From Gordionus sp. m RMFG-2023 (Eukaryota; Nematomorpha; Gordioida; Chordodea; Parachordodidae): a stretch of DNA of 64,000 nt. Location: contig NC_088775.1 of NCBI RefSeq assembly GCF_954871325.1, positions 32,217,561-32,281,560 of the forward strand, written 5' to 3'. The position numbers and the translations under genes are program-made. This document shows positions 46,391-58,560 of this stretch, piece by piece. Under the pieces are notes generated by a model that saw nothing but the letters and a program-made list of their open reading frames with translations, did no database searches and had not been told where the DNA came from. Every line of letters starts with the position of its first letter. Position 1 is the stretch's first letter.

Positions 46391-49034
46391 AAAATATTAA
46401 TGGCGAATAAATATTTTGATATAATTAACTAGTATGCATTAAAAGCATGTTTATCAATCTTATTAGGTTACAATTATTTAAAAAATTATTTGTATCATGA
46501 ATTGTTAAAAACAAAAGAATTTTTTTATTGTTAAAATATAAATATGTAATTTTTCTAAATATAGTAATATTTTTAGTTATTTTTTTGCCTAATCATTGCC
46601 GTTTCTCGCCTTCTTTATTTTTTTCAATTCATTTTTCTTAAAAAAAAATGAAAATACCCGATTTATTATAATTATAATATAATTTTTTCATTCTTATTTT
46701 TAATAAATTTAAATTTTATTTAATATTTAACCGAGTATAAATTATATTAATTCTCATTTGTTTTACTTACACTTGCTATATTTGATTTTAAAAATTAATT
46801 TTCATTTTAATTGTTCTGGTCAGATTTACGGAATATTATTCAATTCTGGTAAAAAGTTATATATATTATATTATATTTATAATATTAAGAAATTATTGGA
46901 ATAATTGGTCGATAATTATAAAATAGTTAAGATTGATTAACTTTACAATAATCAAAATCATTTTTTGTTAAATTTTAATATATTAGGGATTATGGTCAAA
47001 CCAAAGCATCATGTTTGGAAACATTTTCAAGAAGTACGCGATGGTAAATCAGTTAAAGCGGTGTGCAAGTTTTGCAAGATGTCCTATATCACCCACGTTG
47101 ATAGAATGGTCAAACATTTATTAAGCAGCTGTACTATGTGCCCTGTTATAATTAAGGAAAAATTTTATTAAAATTCCAAAATATCAACCTCTACAAAAAA
47201 TATCACAAATGTAATTTGTAATACTTCTAAGTCTAACTCTAATGAAGAATTGGGTGAAATTAGTGAGAATGATTATCAAATGAACAATATTTTGTCTTGT
47301 GACTCAGGAGAATTTGATTCCATTATTTCTAATCAATCTACAAGCAAGGCGATTAAATATAAATCTCAATCTTGTATAACCGGTTTCATAGATAGAATTA
47401 ATCCCAAAGAAAAAAATGAGCTGGATCAATTGTTTGCAAAGGCTGTATATGCGAGCAATTTACCTTTCCACATCACTGAAAATCCCTACTACAAGAATTT
47501 TTTAAAAAAATACGTCCTATTTACACATTACCCAGGAGAAGGCAGCTGACTGGTTATCTCCTAGACAAAGTGTCAGGTGATATGGAGGTGAGAGTTGCAG
47601 ATATAATAGATAAAGCTCCTTACTTATCAATTGTATCAGATGGCTGGAGCAACATTAGAAACGATAGTATTATTAATTTTATGGTGATGACGCCTGTTCT
47701 AGTGTTCTACAAATTTCTAAATACTGAGGAAAATCGCCATACGGCAGATTATATTGCCCAGGAATTTAAAAATGTAATTCATGAATTGAATCCGGTAAAA
47801 GTATATTCTTTAGTTACTGATAATGCCGCTAACTTGAAAGCAGCCTGGAGAATTCTAAAATCTGAATCTATTTATCATCATATACAATGTTATGGTTGTG
47901 CAGCGCATACATTGCAGTTATTCTTTCACGATTTTGAACGATTGAACGCCTTCAGTGACCATATTTCAATAATTAAAAAAATTGTTAAATTTTTCAAGAA
48001 TAAACACATACCAGCTGCAGTATTTTTCCGTAATAAGAATCTTCTCTACATTAAGTACAATTAGCCAAACAAGATGGGCATCGTCAATAAAATGTATGGA
48101 GCAAATTCAAATATGCAAGAAAGCTCTAAAAGCATCAGTTGTTGAAGAAGCTGTTTGTGATATTTGTCCCATAGAAATTACCAATAATATATTAAACGAA
48201 GAAATTTGGACGAAAAATTTAAAATTTTTAGCTATACTCCAACCTTTAGCTACCTCATTGTTGAAAGTGCAAGGGGATAAATGTACTTTGGCCCAAGTAA
48301 AAAACGAGATGCTTAATTTGGAAAAACACATAATACAATCATGCCATGATTCTATATTTTCTCCATCTCAAAAAAAAAATTAAGGTTATGTTTGAAAAGA
48401 GAAAAACTGATCTAAATACATGTGCTCACAATGCTGCTTATTTATTGGACCCCCAATATCAAGGGGAGCATCTTACTAATACTGAATTTGATGAAGCATG
48501 TAATATAATACAAGAATTGGGTATTTTACAAGGTGGTGATAATCAAAATATTTTGAGTAATATAGTAAATTTCAGAAGCAAAAGCTGTATATTTAATAGC
48601 CATAATATGTGGAAAGTTGTAACTTCCATAAGAAACAATCAAATTTCGGCCTCAAGTTGGTGGAATGCATTTTGCCCACCTTGCCCATTAAGAGAAATCG
48701 CTAATATTTTACTAACATTTCCTAGTTCGACTTCTTCTTCTGAAAGAAATTGGTCGGTTTGGGGCAATATTCACACGAAAAACAGAAATAGATTAAAGGC
48801 TTCTACAGCAGGAAAATTAGTAAGAGTGTATCATAATTTAAGATTGATTAAAAATATTAAAGAAAATAATGATATTGAATATGAATCGGAACAAGACTCT
48901 GCCACGGAGGGTGAAACATTGACTATAGAATGAATTAAAAAATATTATGATATTTATTATTATACATAGATTTATTATAATATTATATAAATGCAAAATA
49001 AAATTAATATTGGTGTAAAAAACATTTATTTGAA

Positions 49035-49108
49035 TTTGACCATATTTGACCGGTCAAATATCGGTCAATTGACCGAGTTGTATTTGACCGGTCAAATGCA
49101 CAACCCTG
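49035..49108 (-). repeat. hAT right terminal inverted repeat
   Basis: Its complement begins CAGGGTTGTGCATTTGACCG. It contains three TTGACCGGTCAAAT-type palindromic words. Confidence 0.9.
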
Positions 49109-50582
49109 ATTTTAGAGGAACCGACATTTATCGATAGCCAAAATAGCAGAGCATTGCTCTTTTTTCAAAATTTTCTTTACCGTTATAACGGTACATACAG
49201 GAATACAATTTACTACCGTTGTTTAAAAGCTGATTGTAAAGTAATGTGTAAATATATTCAGGGATACACAGTATCCAAAATGCATGAACATTAAAATCAT
49301 GCTATACTTTTTCGCAAATTAAAAACTTTGCAAACAGTTAAAGCAACGGTACCACAAAATCCTTTAAATACAAGGATGAATATCTATCTAAAAGCATTAA
49401 ACCAACAATGCTCTGAAGATCCAGATATAATCAATTATCCAGGAGCCTTACCACCTTTTATTTCCATTAAAAATACGATTAACCGTGTTTTAAAACAAAC
49501 CAGGCCAAATATTCCCATTAGCAATGACACAATTGTATTGACCACTGAATTGATAACAACATTCATTGGAGATAGCTTCTTAATAAAAAACAATAATAAC
49601 AAACTTATTATATTTGGGTCTGTCATGTTAGTCAGTTTATCATCTATACAAAATTCATTTATATGGATGGGACTTTTTACACATGTCCACGTTTTTTTAG
49701 CCAATTATATACTATACATATCATGTATAATCAAACGATGATCCCCATCATATATGCACTTCTTTCAGATAAAAGGAAGGAGTCATATATTGAGCTATTT
49801 CAAATAATCGTGGAATATGGGACATTGAATGGTATCTAGTTTTTACCAGACATGGCACAAACCGACTATGAAGCAGGAGCGATATCTGCTCTACAATTTG
49901 TATTTCCCAATATTTTAGTAAAGGGTAAAGTTTAAATTATAACATAATTTATTTTTAGGCTGCTTCTTCCACTTTACGCAGGCCATTTGGCGTAAAGTTC
50001 AGCATTTAAGCTTAGTCAAGCAGTATAAAGAAGAGACTGCTGTATACACTATTGTTCGAAGGATGAGTGTATTACCTTTATGAAAGTGAGAGGACATTCA
50101 AATGGTCCGTGATTTTTGTGTAGATCTAGCAGCCAATGACCCGTTAATATTAAGTTTCTTAATATATATGGATACTACCTGGATAAATTCTGATGCAATC
50201 TTTCCTCATCAAATTTGGACCAGGTAATTATTTCATTTTTATTAATTCCTCACAATTTATATAAAAGTTTATAATATTTTTAACATTTAATTTGGTATTA
50301 GGTATAAGATTCAAGGTCCTCGCAGTAATAATCATCTCGAAGGATATCACTATCCCCTCAAGCGAATGGCAAAAAATGCTCATCCGGACATATATTCATT
50401 AATTCGCGTTTTAAAAGATAACCAACGCCTGACAGAACTTAAAGTTATACAAATCAATAACGGGGAAATAGTTACGGAGAAAAATAAAAAATATGTGATA
50501 ATTAATAAAAAAATTGTAAACTTAACAGCATTATATGATATTACTTCTAATTTTTTTTTTTTATTGATAAAGTGTCTGATTT

Positions 50583-51660
50583 AATAAAATCATATTAAAT
50601 ATATATTATTAAATTTAAAATAGTTGTAGATATATTGTTAATAAAAAATTTAATATAAAATTGATAAAAGAGACCAATATACTTGGTGCTTCGATTGAAA
50701 TGATACTTTATTTTACTTATTCATAACTTAGTAAATTTTTTGTTTACATGACAGGATTTTCACTGGATGTAGATATCTATCATAAATCTATATACCCTCT
50801 CCCCCTAAAAAAAATTCGCAAATAAAAGAATACTCCCTCTATAACTTCTCTACTATCATCTCGCTAAATATTATTAATATAAAAAAGTTACTTTTTAAAA
50901 CATGAATTCATTTAATAAAATCCATTATATACAATAATGCATTATTATAATATATATTTTGGCATGATTTTGAGTTCACTGATAGAATACCTGATAGAAC
51001 ATAATTATCCATAAATAAATTCCTTTTGAAAATAATGACTATGATTATGTGTAAGATATAAATTTGATCATTGTGTTGACAACATTGTAGAGTTTTACTA
51101 TATTTTTAGTCGAAAAATGTCACCTTGGCCTCTGGGTTTTTCTTAATAAGTTAGCAACTTTAATTTAGATGAAATATAAATTATATCATTTTATATTAAT
51201 ATATTTTTTCGAAGGGCTGCTTAGGAATATACCACATAAGTCGAAATTTATGAAAGTATTAATTTATAATAAACCCAATGTCATTTATAATTTATATAAA
51301 AAATATATGGAAAAAAGAATATATATTATAGTAAGTTAAAAAGTTTATGGAAAATTTTATAAAATTCATAGGCAATATTATGCTTTACATTTTCTGTAAA
51401 ATCAGATTTTTGAATTTCAAAAGCGTTCAAAGTTTTTCCGGAAAAAATATAATGCGGTATATTTTACAAAAAAATTATATTATCTTTTTTAGTTTAGTTA
51501 ACTTTTTTTTTATAAGTGCTAAATTATTTATAATTATATTATAGTTTATTATATTATCCTTAGGATATATATTTTTATTAAGTATTTTAACTATTAAAGA
51601 AATTTTTAAATGATATTAAAAATAATTACTAAATTTGTAATAATATAATTTGTAAGATAT
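50583..51660. other. AT-rich non-coding stretch
   Basis: No gene recognised; AT-only runs dominate. Confidence 0.45.
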
Positions 51661-52095
51661 ATATTTGTATTAAGTATTTAATATAACTATTGATGAAATT
51701 TTTTATTGTCATTTAAAATATTTATTAAATTTGTAAAAAGCTTGCTTAATTATATAATTTGTAATTATATACTTAAATTTATTATAATTTCACCCATATA
51801 ATATATTTGTATTAAGTATTTAATATAACTATTGATGAATTTTTTTATTGTCATTTAAAATATTTATTAAATTTGTAAAACGCTTGCTTAATTATATAAT
51901 TTGTAATTATATACTTAAATTTATTATAATTTCACCCATATAATATATTTGTATTAAGTATTTAATATAACTATTGATGAAATTTTTTATTGTCATTTAA
52001 AATATTTATTAAATTTGTAAAACGCTTGCTTAATTATATAATTTGTAATTATATACTCAAATTTATCATAATTTCACCCATATAATATATTTGTA
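51661..52095. repeat. 142-bp tandem repeat, three copies
   Basis: ATTAAGTATTTAATATAACT recurs at 51669, 51811 and 51953. The intervening sequence (TTTGTAAAACGCTTGCTTAA, TTTCACCCATATAATATATT) is almost identical between copies. A decayed partial copy precedes it at about 51570. Confidence 0.85.
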
Positions 52096-52399
52096 TTTAG
52101 TATGATACAACTATTTGTTAATTATTATTTTTCTAGTGGTATTTAATTTTTTATTATTTTTAGCGATTATTACTTTTAGCCATAGCCATTTAGAACGGGA
52201 ACCAATTTTTTAGTCAAAGAGATTGAAATCAAACGGTAATTTATTTTATTATTATATATAATTATTTTATTAAATTCAAAATTATTATTGAGTTAGAATT
52301 AATAAGTATTTTTAATAATATTTTAATTATTAATAAATACTATAATTTTTTAAATATTTTTCATTTAACTTCCATTTTGTAGAACAGAAGAAATAGAAA
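52096..52399. other. AT-rich spacer
   Basis: Nothing recognised apart from AT-rich runs leading into the hAT relic. Confidence 0.4.
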
Positions 52400-52705
52400 T
52401 ACAAAAGTTAAATAAGGCTGAGCATGAAAAAAAGTAATGTGTCGTCAGAAGCGATATCATTATTGAATTCAATTGAACAATCAGAATTTATCATTGCTGC
52501 TAGTTGCATCAATAAATTATTTTCCTATAGCTCACTACTTTGTAGAAATTTACAAAAACCAAATTTAGATTTGGTTCAGATTATTGATTTGGCGGAAAAT
52601 ATATATGAACAGGTAGATACAATAAGAATAAATATAGATGAATATTTTCATAATATTTATCTAGATGTTGAATCGAAGGCTACATCAAACTGGATAGTTA
52701 ATTAA
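52400..52705 (+). pseudogene. hAT (ZMYM1-like) transposase fragment
   Basis: The reading SSEAISLLNSIEQSEFIIAA, then LLCRNLQKPNLDLVQIIDLA and IRINIDEYFHNIYLDVESKA, corresponds to the central part of the ZMYM1/DUF4371-type hAT transposase. It aligns in my reading with the relic inside the element at 21354-23272 (DLIKKMRIAESILSEIK, IRANVDEEFH). It ends at a stop at 52705. The N- and C-terminal parts are absent. No terminal repeats were found. Confidence 0.65.
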
Positions 52706-53279
52706 GGGGAGAAAAATGAGGAGCCCTCCACACGTTTGTGGGCAAGCCGCGCCTACTTGTACGCGCAACAGTCCGAGAACTGCTGCTTAAACGTCTATAG
52801 GCTAATAAACAAAAAGAAATGGGCAAAACAAAAGCCTATACCCAAGAACTGCAAAAATAATTAAATTACTTTAAGGGTGGGTGGTGGCTAATTTTAAGTT
52901 TAACATCTAATGAAGCCTTGATAATTACTATCAATAATTGAGAATGTGTTTATATCAATTGAGAATAGAATTTATTCATGAAAATAAGAAAAAGCTAATG
53001 GGTTTACCGCAAATTGTTTAAATAGGTGAAAATTCCAGTGAATAGGCAAAAACTAGTCAGTAGGGTTTATGACTATCCAGCAACGAACACCACACAACAA
53101 AGGTTTTTTTTTCTTTTTCCAGAGAAACAAAATACTCTATGGAGTGATAGATAGATTATATAGCGAAAAAGGTCTTTGATAATGATAAAGATTTGAGAGA
53201 AAGGAACTATGACGCAGAAATAGGAACCAGCAAGTTTTAGGAAATGGAAAAGTAATTGTTGGCCAGGATTAACAAAAGG
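52706..53279. other. Unassigned stretch with a GC-richer patch
   Basis: At 52717-52800 the sequence is unusually GC-rich (GGCAAGCCGCGCCTACTTGT, then CGCGCAACAGTCCGAGAACT) and could be exon- or LINE-derived. The best reading, WASRAYLYAQQSENCCLNVYR, matched nothing I know. 52860-53280 is probably 5' LINE-derived. Confidence 0.3.
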
Positions 53280-54900
53280 CATTATGGCTTGATTGTTATA
53301 TGATAGTCTATCACTCACGGAAAGATTCTACCAACAAACATATTTACAAACCTCGCCACCCTCCTGTCGACTGGTTTCTCCATAAATGAAATAACAAGTG
53401 GTCAAAGACTAAGAAAAAACAAAGCTCCGGGGCTAGATAATATCACAGCAGAAAAACCAAAAATAGCACCTATAACAATATCGCTACCTATTTGCCCTCT
53501 TTTAATAAAATATGGGAGAGCGGAACTACTGCAGTGGGATGGAACAAATCCTACCTAAGTAACTACCCAAAAAACTAAGACCACAGAAATTAAAGGATTA
53601 TTGAGCTATAGCCATCACATCCTGTAGCATGGAAATTTTTTTTTTGGTTCACTCAAAAAACCACAAGCGTATCACCTACCCCGAATCCCCCCCCCCCCCC
53701 AAAAAAAATACATAAGTATATACAGGCCAAGAAAAGAAAATACTGGAGCCAAAAATTAATTCAGAAAAATAATCATGCAGAAAAAGTAAGTACAAACCCT
53801 CTTCTACTTTACATTTGTAAATTATAGCAGAGCTATTGATAATGTTAACCATGCAGCTTCGTTGTCAGAAAATGGAAGACCCCAACATCTTCCAGATCCA
53901 GAAAACCACTAATACATGTTTGGATGCTTCGAAATCAATGATGAAGAAAATCCCCTACCTCCAAGGTAAAAAGGAGTAAAACAAGGTTAAACTCTTGCCA
54001 GTCCTAAATAAATAAAAACAAAAGAGAAACACTGGCAACGACCAATGTATTATATGTAGACTCCAATTAAGATGTAATGTTTTGAAAAAGAAAAAAGTTA
54101 AAGACGTTAAATCTAGTTAACTAGCAATAATAAAGAAAAATATTGAAATGAATAAAAAAAACAGTTTTCCTCCTTATTTTTCCGAAGAAAAACAAGTAAC
54201 CACTTCAAAAACTTATAGTTAGAACGGGGTAAATGTAGTCACAATGTATTTAGGAAATATACTTAATAATAAAAGTAGTTGCAAAGAAGAAGAAAAATTA
54301 GAATACAAAGGCGAGTGGAAACTTTTAAACGTATACAAAAAGTATGGAAGATAATAGAGAAATCGGTATTTTCTAGACTGAGGGCACATCCACTATTCCT
54401 ATATTAGTCTATGGAGGGGGCGGATATGACCAAAAAAACTGGGGAAGAAAAAAATAAATTAAAAATAAATTAAAAAAATAAAATAAAAGAAAAGAAATAG
54501 ATGACTATAAACAAATAAATGTCTCATAAACAAAAGAGGATACCCTCTACCCCAGAAACATTTCGAACTCAAAAACTATGGAAAAATACAAAACATACCC
54601 AAAAACTAAGTTAAAAAGAGCCAAAGATTAATTCTAGCCCACATAAGAAAAACAAATCACAAACTATTTCTCAAATGCCATTAATATATCTTAACTCATA
54701 TAATGGGAAATGTATAGAAATACAACAACACCTAAGACATTGTATATGTAATTAAAAATATAGGACGGACTGATTTATATTAGTACATTAAGTCAATAAG
54801 ATAAATAAAAGCGAATGTCTGTGAATTAAGTAATTCACAGAAAAGGTGAAAGACAAAGTCAGGAGGTAAATTGAGAAATGAAGAAATTAAAGAACCTGAA
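53280..54900 (+). mobile_element. LINE relic, plus-strand copy
   Basis: This is a strongly decayed copy of the LINE at 55.0-57.7 kb in the opposite direction. Near 53400-53480 the reading GQRLRKNKAPGLDNITAEKP..APITIS matches RKNKSPGTDNITGEHLKAAPLAIS of the other copy. Near 54370-54430, FSRLRAHP and SMEGADMTKKTGE correspond to FTRLRIFN and FYGGDTWEITKTE. Near 54600-54680, RLILAHIRKTNHK corresponds to RLTFFAHILRNHS. C-runs (53691-53700) and A-rich insertions interrupt it. Too many stops to count reliably. Confidence 0.7.
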
Positions 54901-54959
54901 ATACAGAAATAAAAAAAATTTAAAAAAAAAAATTATGAGAGGTTTAGGTAGTTCGATTT

Positions 54960-57760
54960 AATTTTTAGTAATTTCTTTATAGATTTTTTGTTTTTATTTA
55001 GACTTAGGAACTGCTTTTTAAGTTTAGATCCATTATGTTCTTCAAGGCTCTGTAGAACCATAATGTCTTATATTTGCAATATGTTTTCCCATTAAAGGAG
55101 TATAACCAATTAATGGCATCAATAACGAGGCTATTGTTACTATGGTTTCTCAAAATATGGGCAAAGAAAGTAAGACGCTTCTTTTTTAAAGACACGTGAA
55201 CTTGGGTATGGTTAGACATCTTCCAAAGGTTTTCATTTGAGATAATATTAGGGTAGAAAATTCCATTCATTATTCTTAGGCATTTTTTTACAAACGTTTG
55301 TAATTTCCTAGTTTCGGTCTTGGTAATCTCCCATGTATCACCGCCATAAAAGAGAATCGGGATGATGGTTGAGTTGAAAATACGGAGTCTTGTGAAAACG
55401 GATATCTCTCTAGCTTTCCACATGTTAAAAAATTTATAAAAAGCCGCCCTAGCATTTTGTATACGAATTTTTAGTTCCTCTTTGCAACTAACTTTACTGT
55501 CAATGGTTACACCTAGATATTTAAAGGATTTCACCACCTTAACCAACTTTCCCCCAACCACCAAATTATTTAGAAGAGGCGCCTGAGACGAGGTCATTAT
55601 TACTGTTTTATCAAAGTTTATATCCAAGCCAACCTTAAAACTAAAGGAGTTCAATAAAGAGATCAAATTTTGGGTTTCTTCCAAACTTTTTGTTATCAAT
55701 ACTATGTCATCAGCATAACATATCACCCTATTTTCCAAGAAGAACGACTGACTGGACCTTAATTCTAAGAGATTCGCAGTATTTTAAAGAACACGCCCTT
55801 GTTTTACCCCTTTCTTTGTCCTAAAAGATGGAGAAACCTTATTATTGATTTTTAAGGAGGCAAAAAGACTACTATAACGTGTTTTAGGGATCCTTATAAT
55901 ATTAGAGTCAATGCCACATTCGGTTAAAATCTTCCAAAGCGCATCAAGGTTAACATTATCAAAAGTACGTTTAAAGTCGATAAAAATAAAGTAAAAAGGT
56001 AATTTATACTTCTCACATTTCTGCATTATAATCTTTAAAGCAATATTGGTTCATTTATATTTCTACTTGGACGGTAAGCACAAATGTATTTAGACAAAAG
56101 GTTTGGTGTAGAGGAAAGAATGCGGTTTTTTAAAAGAACCATAAAAACTTTTGATGCAATAGACGTGAGAGCGATGGCTCTATAATCCTTGAATTTAGAT
56201 GGATTTGGAATTTTCGGGAAGTTGCAAAGATAGTCCTATTCCAATCCGCTGGCATCATCCCAGTAAACCATATCTTGTTAAACAAAGACAGTAAGAACCG
56301 AGAGATCGCTAAGGGAGCTGCTTTCAGATGTTCTCCTGTAATGTTATCCGTACCCGGAGATTTATTATTCCTAAGCTTCTTAAAAGCGGCCACAATTTTA
56401 GCTAATGAAAAGTTTGCGTCCAATTGTCCAACACTTTGACTAGTGGATGGGATTAAGGCAGGCCTCCTAGAATCAAAGACTCCCATATAGTGATCCAGCC
56501 ATAACGCCATCTGTTCGTCGGGGTCAGTAATTAACTTATTATTATCCAGCCTTATAGTTGGAAGTGTCTTGAACACTTTGGCTTGACAAAAGTAATTTAG
56601 TTTCTTGTAGGCGTCGAAAGTTCTATTCTCCCTCATATCACTGCCTATCTCAATTTTTAGCAATAAAAATCCTTCTATCTCTCCTTAGGAGTCTATGAAT
56701 TGAGGTCATAAATGACCATCGCGCTCTCCTTGTAGCTTGAGTAAAGCTATCAAGCGAATGGTGTCATCGGATAGCCATTCCTGTCTTGGTGGAGAATTGT
56801 TGATGTTAGGGAGATGATTGCAGGCATCAAACAAGTTGTTTTTGAAAGACGCCCAACATTCTTCAACAGACTGAGACTCCGATGAGGATAAGAAAGTTGC
56901 CACCCTATCATTTAAGATTAGATCGAGCTGTAGTTTGACTGCAGGACGTTGCAGGTGTGTTGCATTCCTTTTCCAGGAAAGGTATCTAGGCTGGGGTTGA
57001 AGAGAAGGACGTCGAGAGTTTCCCCATAAATTTCTCACAGTAATACTGGCTCTGATTAAGTTATGATCAGAAATATAATATTAGGCATTGCTTTTACATC
57101 GATGAACCAGCTATGAATGTTCGAGATGATAAAATCGATCTGAGATTTGATATTATTTCTTCTGAAGGTTAGGGTGTTAGATTCTCTGTGTGAAAAGAAA
57201 GTATTTTCAACCTTGAGGTTTATACTCCTGCACATCTCCAATAACTTCCTACTGTCACCACTGTTTAATTTTCCCAATTACCCCATCTCTAATAAAGGAG
57301 TCATCTTTTCCGATCCTAGTATTTAAGTCCCCAAGGATTATCAAATTACGACTCCTAGGAGGAGAGTTAACAATGTTTTCGAGGTCATCAAGGAATGCGA
57401 GCTGTTCGTTTCTTCTAGGCGGGGTATAGATATTAACAAAGATTGTTTGTCTGAAGCAGGTATTCAGGTATAGTAAACAGCATCTCTCCGAAATGGGCAC
57501 AAATTTATCCACGTATTTGCATAATCTTTTGCTGATAAAGAAAGCAACCCCCGACCAATTATTGGAAGTGGTGCCAGAACTATACATTTCAAAGTTATTA
57601 AAGGTAGCCATATTATTATCTTTTGAGTGGGTCTCCTGTATCGCGATCACATCCATTTTTTCGTCGATCATGAGTCTTAGAAAAATCGTTAATTTAACCA
57701 TTAATATTAAGCAAGGACATGATAAAATTTCCTTTCAAATCACTCTTGCGCTATCAGATA
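54960..57760 (-). mobile_element. LINE (CR1/RTE-like) with AP endonuclease and reverse transcriptase, lightly broken
   Basis: On the minus strand a nearly complete LINE ORF2 is spread over six open pieces. The endonuclease is 57701-57255 (MDVIAIQETHSKDNN, NIYTPPRRNEQLAFLDDLEN, LIILGDLNTRIGKDD). It continues through 57277-57056 and the linker 57038-56706. The reverse transcriptase is 56663-56130 (RNNKSPGTDNITGEHLKAAP), 56026-55784 (FYFIFIDFKRTFDNVNLDAL, GVKQGRVL) and 55738-55004 (ICYADDIVLI, DKTVIM, KYLGVTIDSK, ILFYGGDTWEITKTETRKLQ, NIISNENLWK). The YADD catalytic core is intact. About five frame breaks separate the pieces. It is clearly younger than the plus-strand copy beside it. The 3' end near 54960 faces the 3' end of that copy. 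Confidence 0.88.
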
Positions 57761-58028
57761 AAAGATATGTATACAAATATATGTATAAATATTATATAAC
57801 ATGATTTATTGCAAGTGGTCATAATATAGATATTATTACTTACTGTTCTGTTTAAAAAGAAAAAGGAAGAAAAAATTGACAAGGATGTCTATAGGATTTA
57901 ACCCATCTTGGAAGAGAAAGAGTAGAAACAAAGTGAGGTAATTCAAAAGCAATGCCAAGACAAGGGAGAAGAAAGTGATTGTGGGTTTATCAGTTTTAAA
58001 GCAAGGATATTGTCTTAATTACCTAAAA
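57761..58028. other. AT-rich spacer
   Basis: No feature recognised. Confidence 0.35.
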
Positions 58029-58148
58029 AGGAAAGGAATAGTGTAAAGGAAATTTCTTGGGAATTCCGATAAAAGGAAAACATATGTTAGGAAAGGAATA
58101 GTGTAAAGGAAATTTCTTGGGAATTCCGATAAAAGGAAAACATATGTT
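58029..58148. repeat. Perfect 60-bp tandem duplication
   Basis: AGGAAAGGAATAGTGTAAAG through AAAACATATGTT is present twice back to back with a period of exactly 60 and no differences visible. This is a recent duplication. Confidence 0.95.
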
Positions 58149-58560
58149 ACCTAAGGGAGAGCCAATCGAAAAAATAAAAAATGAATAAATAAAATTATGA
58201 AAGAGTTTCCTAGGACTAATTTAATATAAAAGAAACCAATATATTGGAAGAAAAGATGAGGTCACCTAAGAAACTTAAAAAGAGAAAAAAAATAAAAACG
58301 AAAAAAGATAAAGATTATTTAATTTGAAAGTTATTTAAATGAATGCGCGTTACAAAAATTTAAACATATTACTATTTATAACCAAAATATATAATATTTT
58401 AATTTATTAATTCCTATAATATAACATACATTTATTTATTTGAATTTATAATATCTTTACAACAATTATAGATCACTTTACAAAATTTTTAATGAATCAA
58501 ATTGGTAAATTAAAATTTATAATTATAAATATATCAAGTAATAACAGATAAATATACAAT
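58149..58560. other. AT-rich spacer
   Basis: No gene recognised. Confidence 0.4.

Larger units (their letters stand above)
46342..49108 (+). mobile_element. hAT transposon, complete ends, damaged transposase
   Basis: A 2767-base element bounded by inverted repeats CAGGGTTGGCATG... and, complemented, CAGGGTTGTGCATT..., with repeated GGTCAATTGACCGGTCAAAT subterminal words. The perfect 8-bp duplication ATTTTAGA lies at 46334-46341 and 49109-49116. The transposase reads from about 46990. A BED zinc finger comes first (VWKHFQEVRDGKSVKAVCKFC...HLLSSC). A DUF659-like core follows (YLSIVSDGWSNIRNDSIINF, VYSLVTDNAANLKAAWRIL, QCYGCAAHTLQLFFHDF), then the hAT dimerisation region (SSWWNAFCP, PSSTSSSERNWSVWGNIHTK, ending 48933). 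Damage is one stop at 47171 and frameshifts near 47535, 48050 and in the A-run near 48370. It inserted into the MULE-type gene's intron at the splice acceptor. Confidence 0.92.
45162..50582 (+). pseudogene. FLYWCH/MULE-transposase-type gene, many tiny exons, inactivated and interrupted by a hAT element
   Basis: The 3' half encodes a FLYWCH zinc finger (from 49116: FLYRYNGTYRNTIYYRC, then C...C...HEH/NH). A MULE domain follows: YMDGTFYTCPRFFSQLYTIH near 49660, DMAQTDYEAGA near 49850, GCFFHFTQAIWRKVQ after a 34-base intron at 49925-49958, and RSNNHLEGYHYPL after a 78-base intron at 50224-50301. The last exon ends at 50582. Upstream lie small phase-1 exons: 45162-45218, the seven-unit array 45271-45955, 46003-46077, 46120-46176 and 46231-46296. 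All keep one frame and are Ser/Asn/Thr-rich. Damage: a TAA inside the HEH-NH motif near 49294, a frameshift near 49630, a TAG near 49838 and two TGA near 50080. It is either a dead Mutator-like transposon gene or a dead domesticated copy. Confidence 0.7.
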
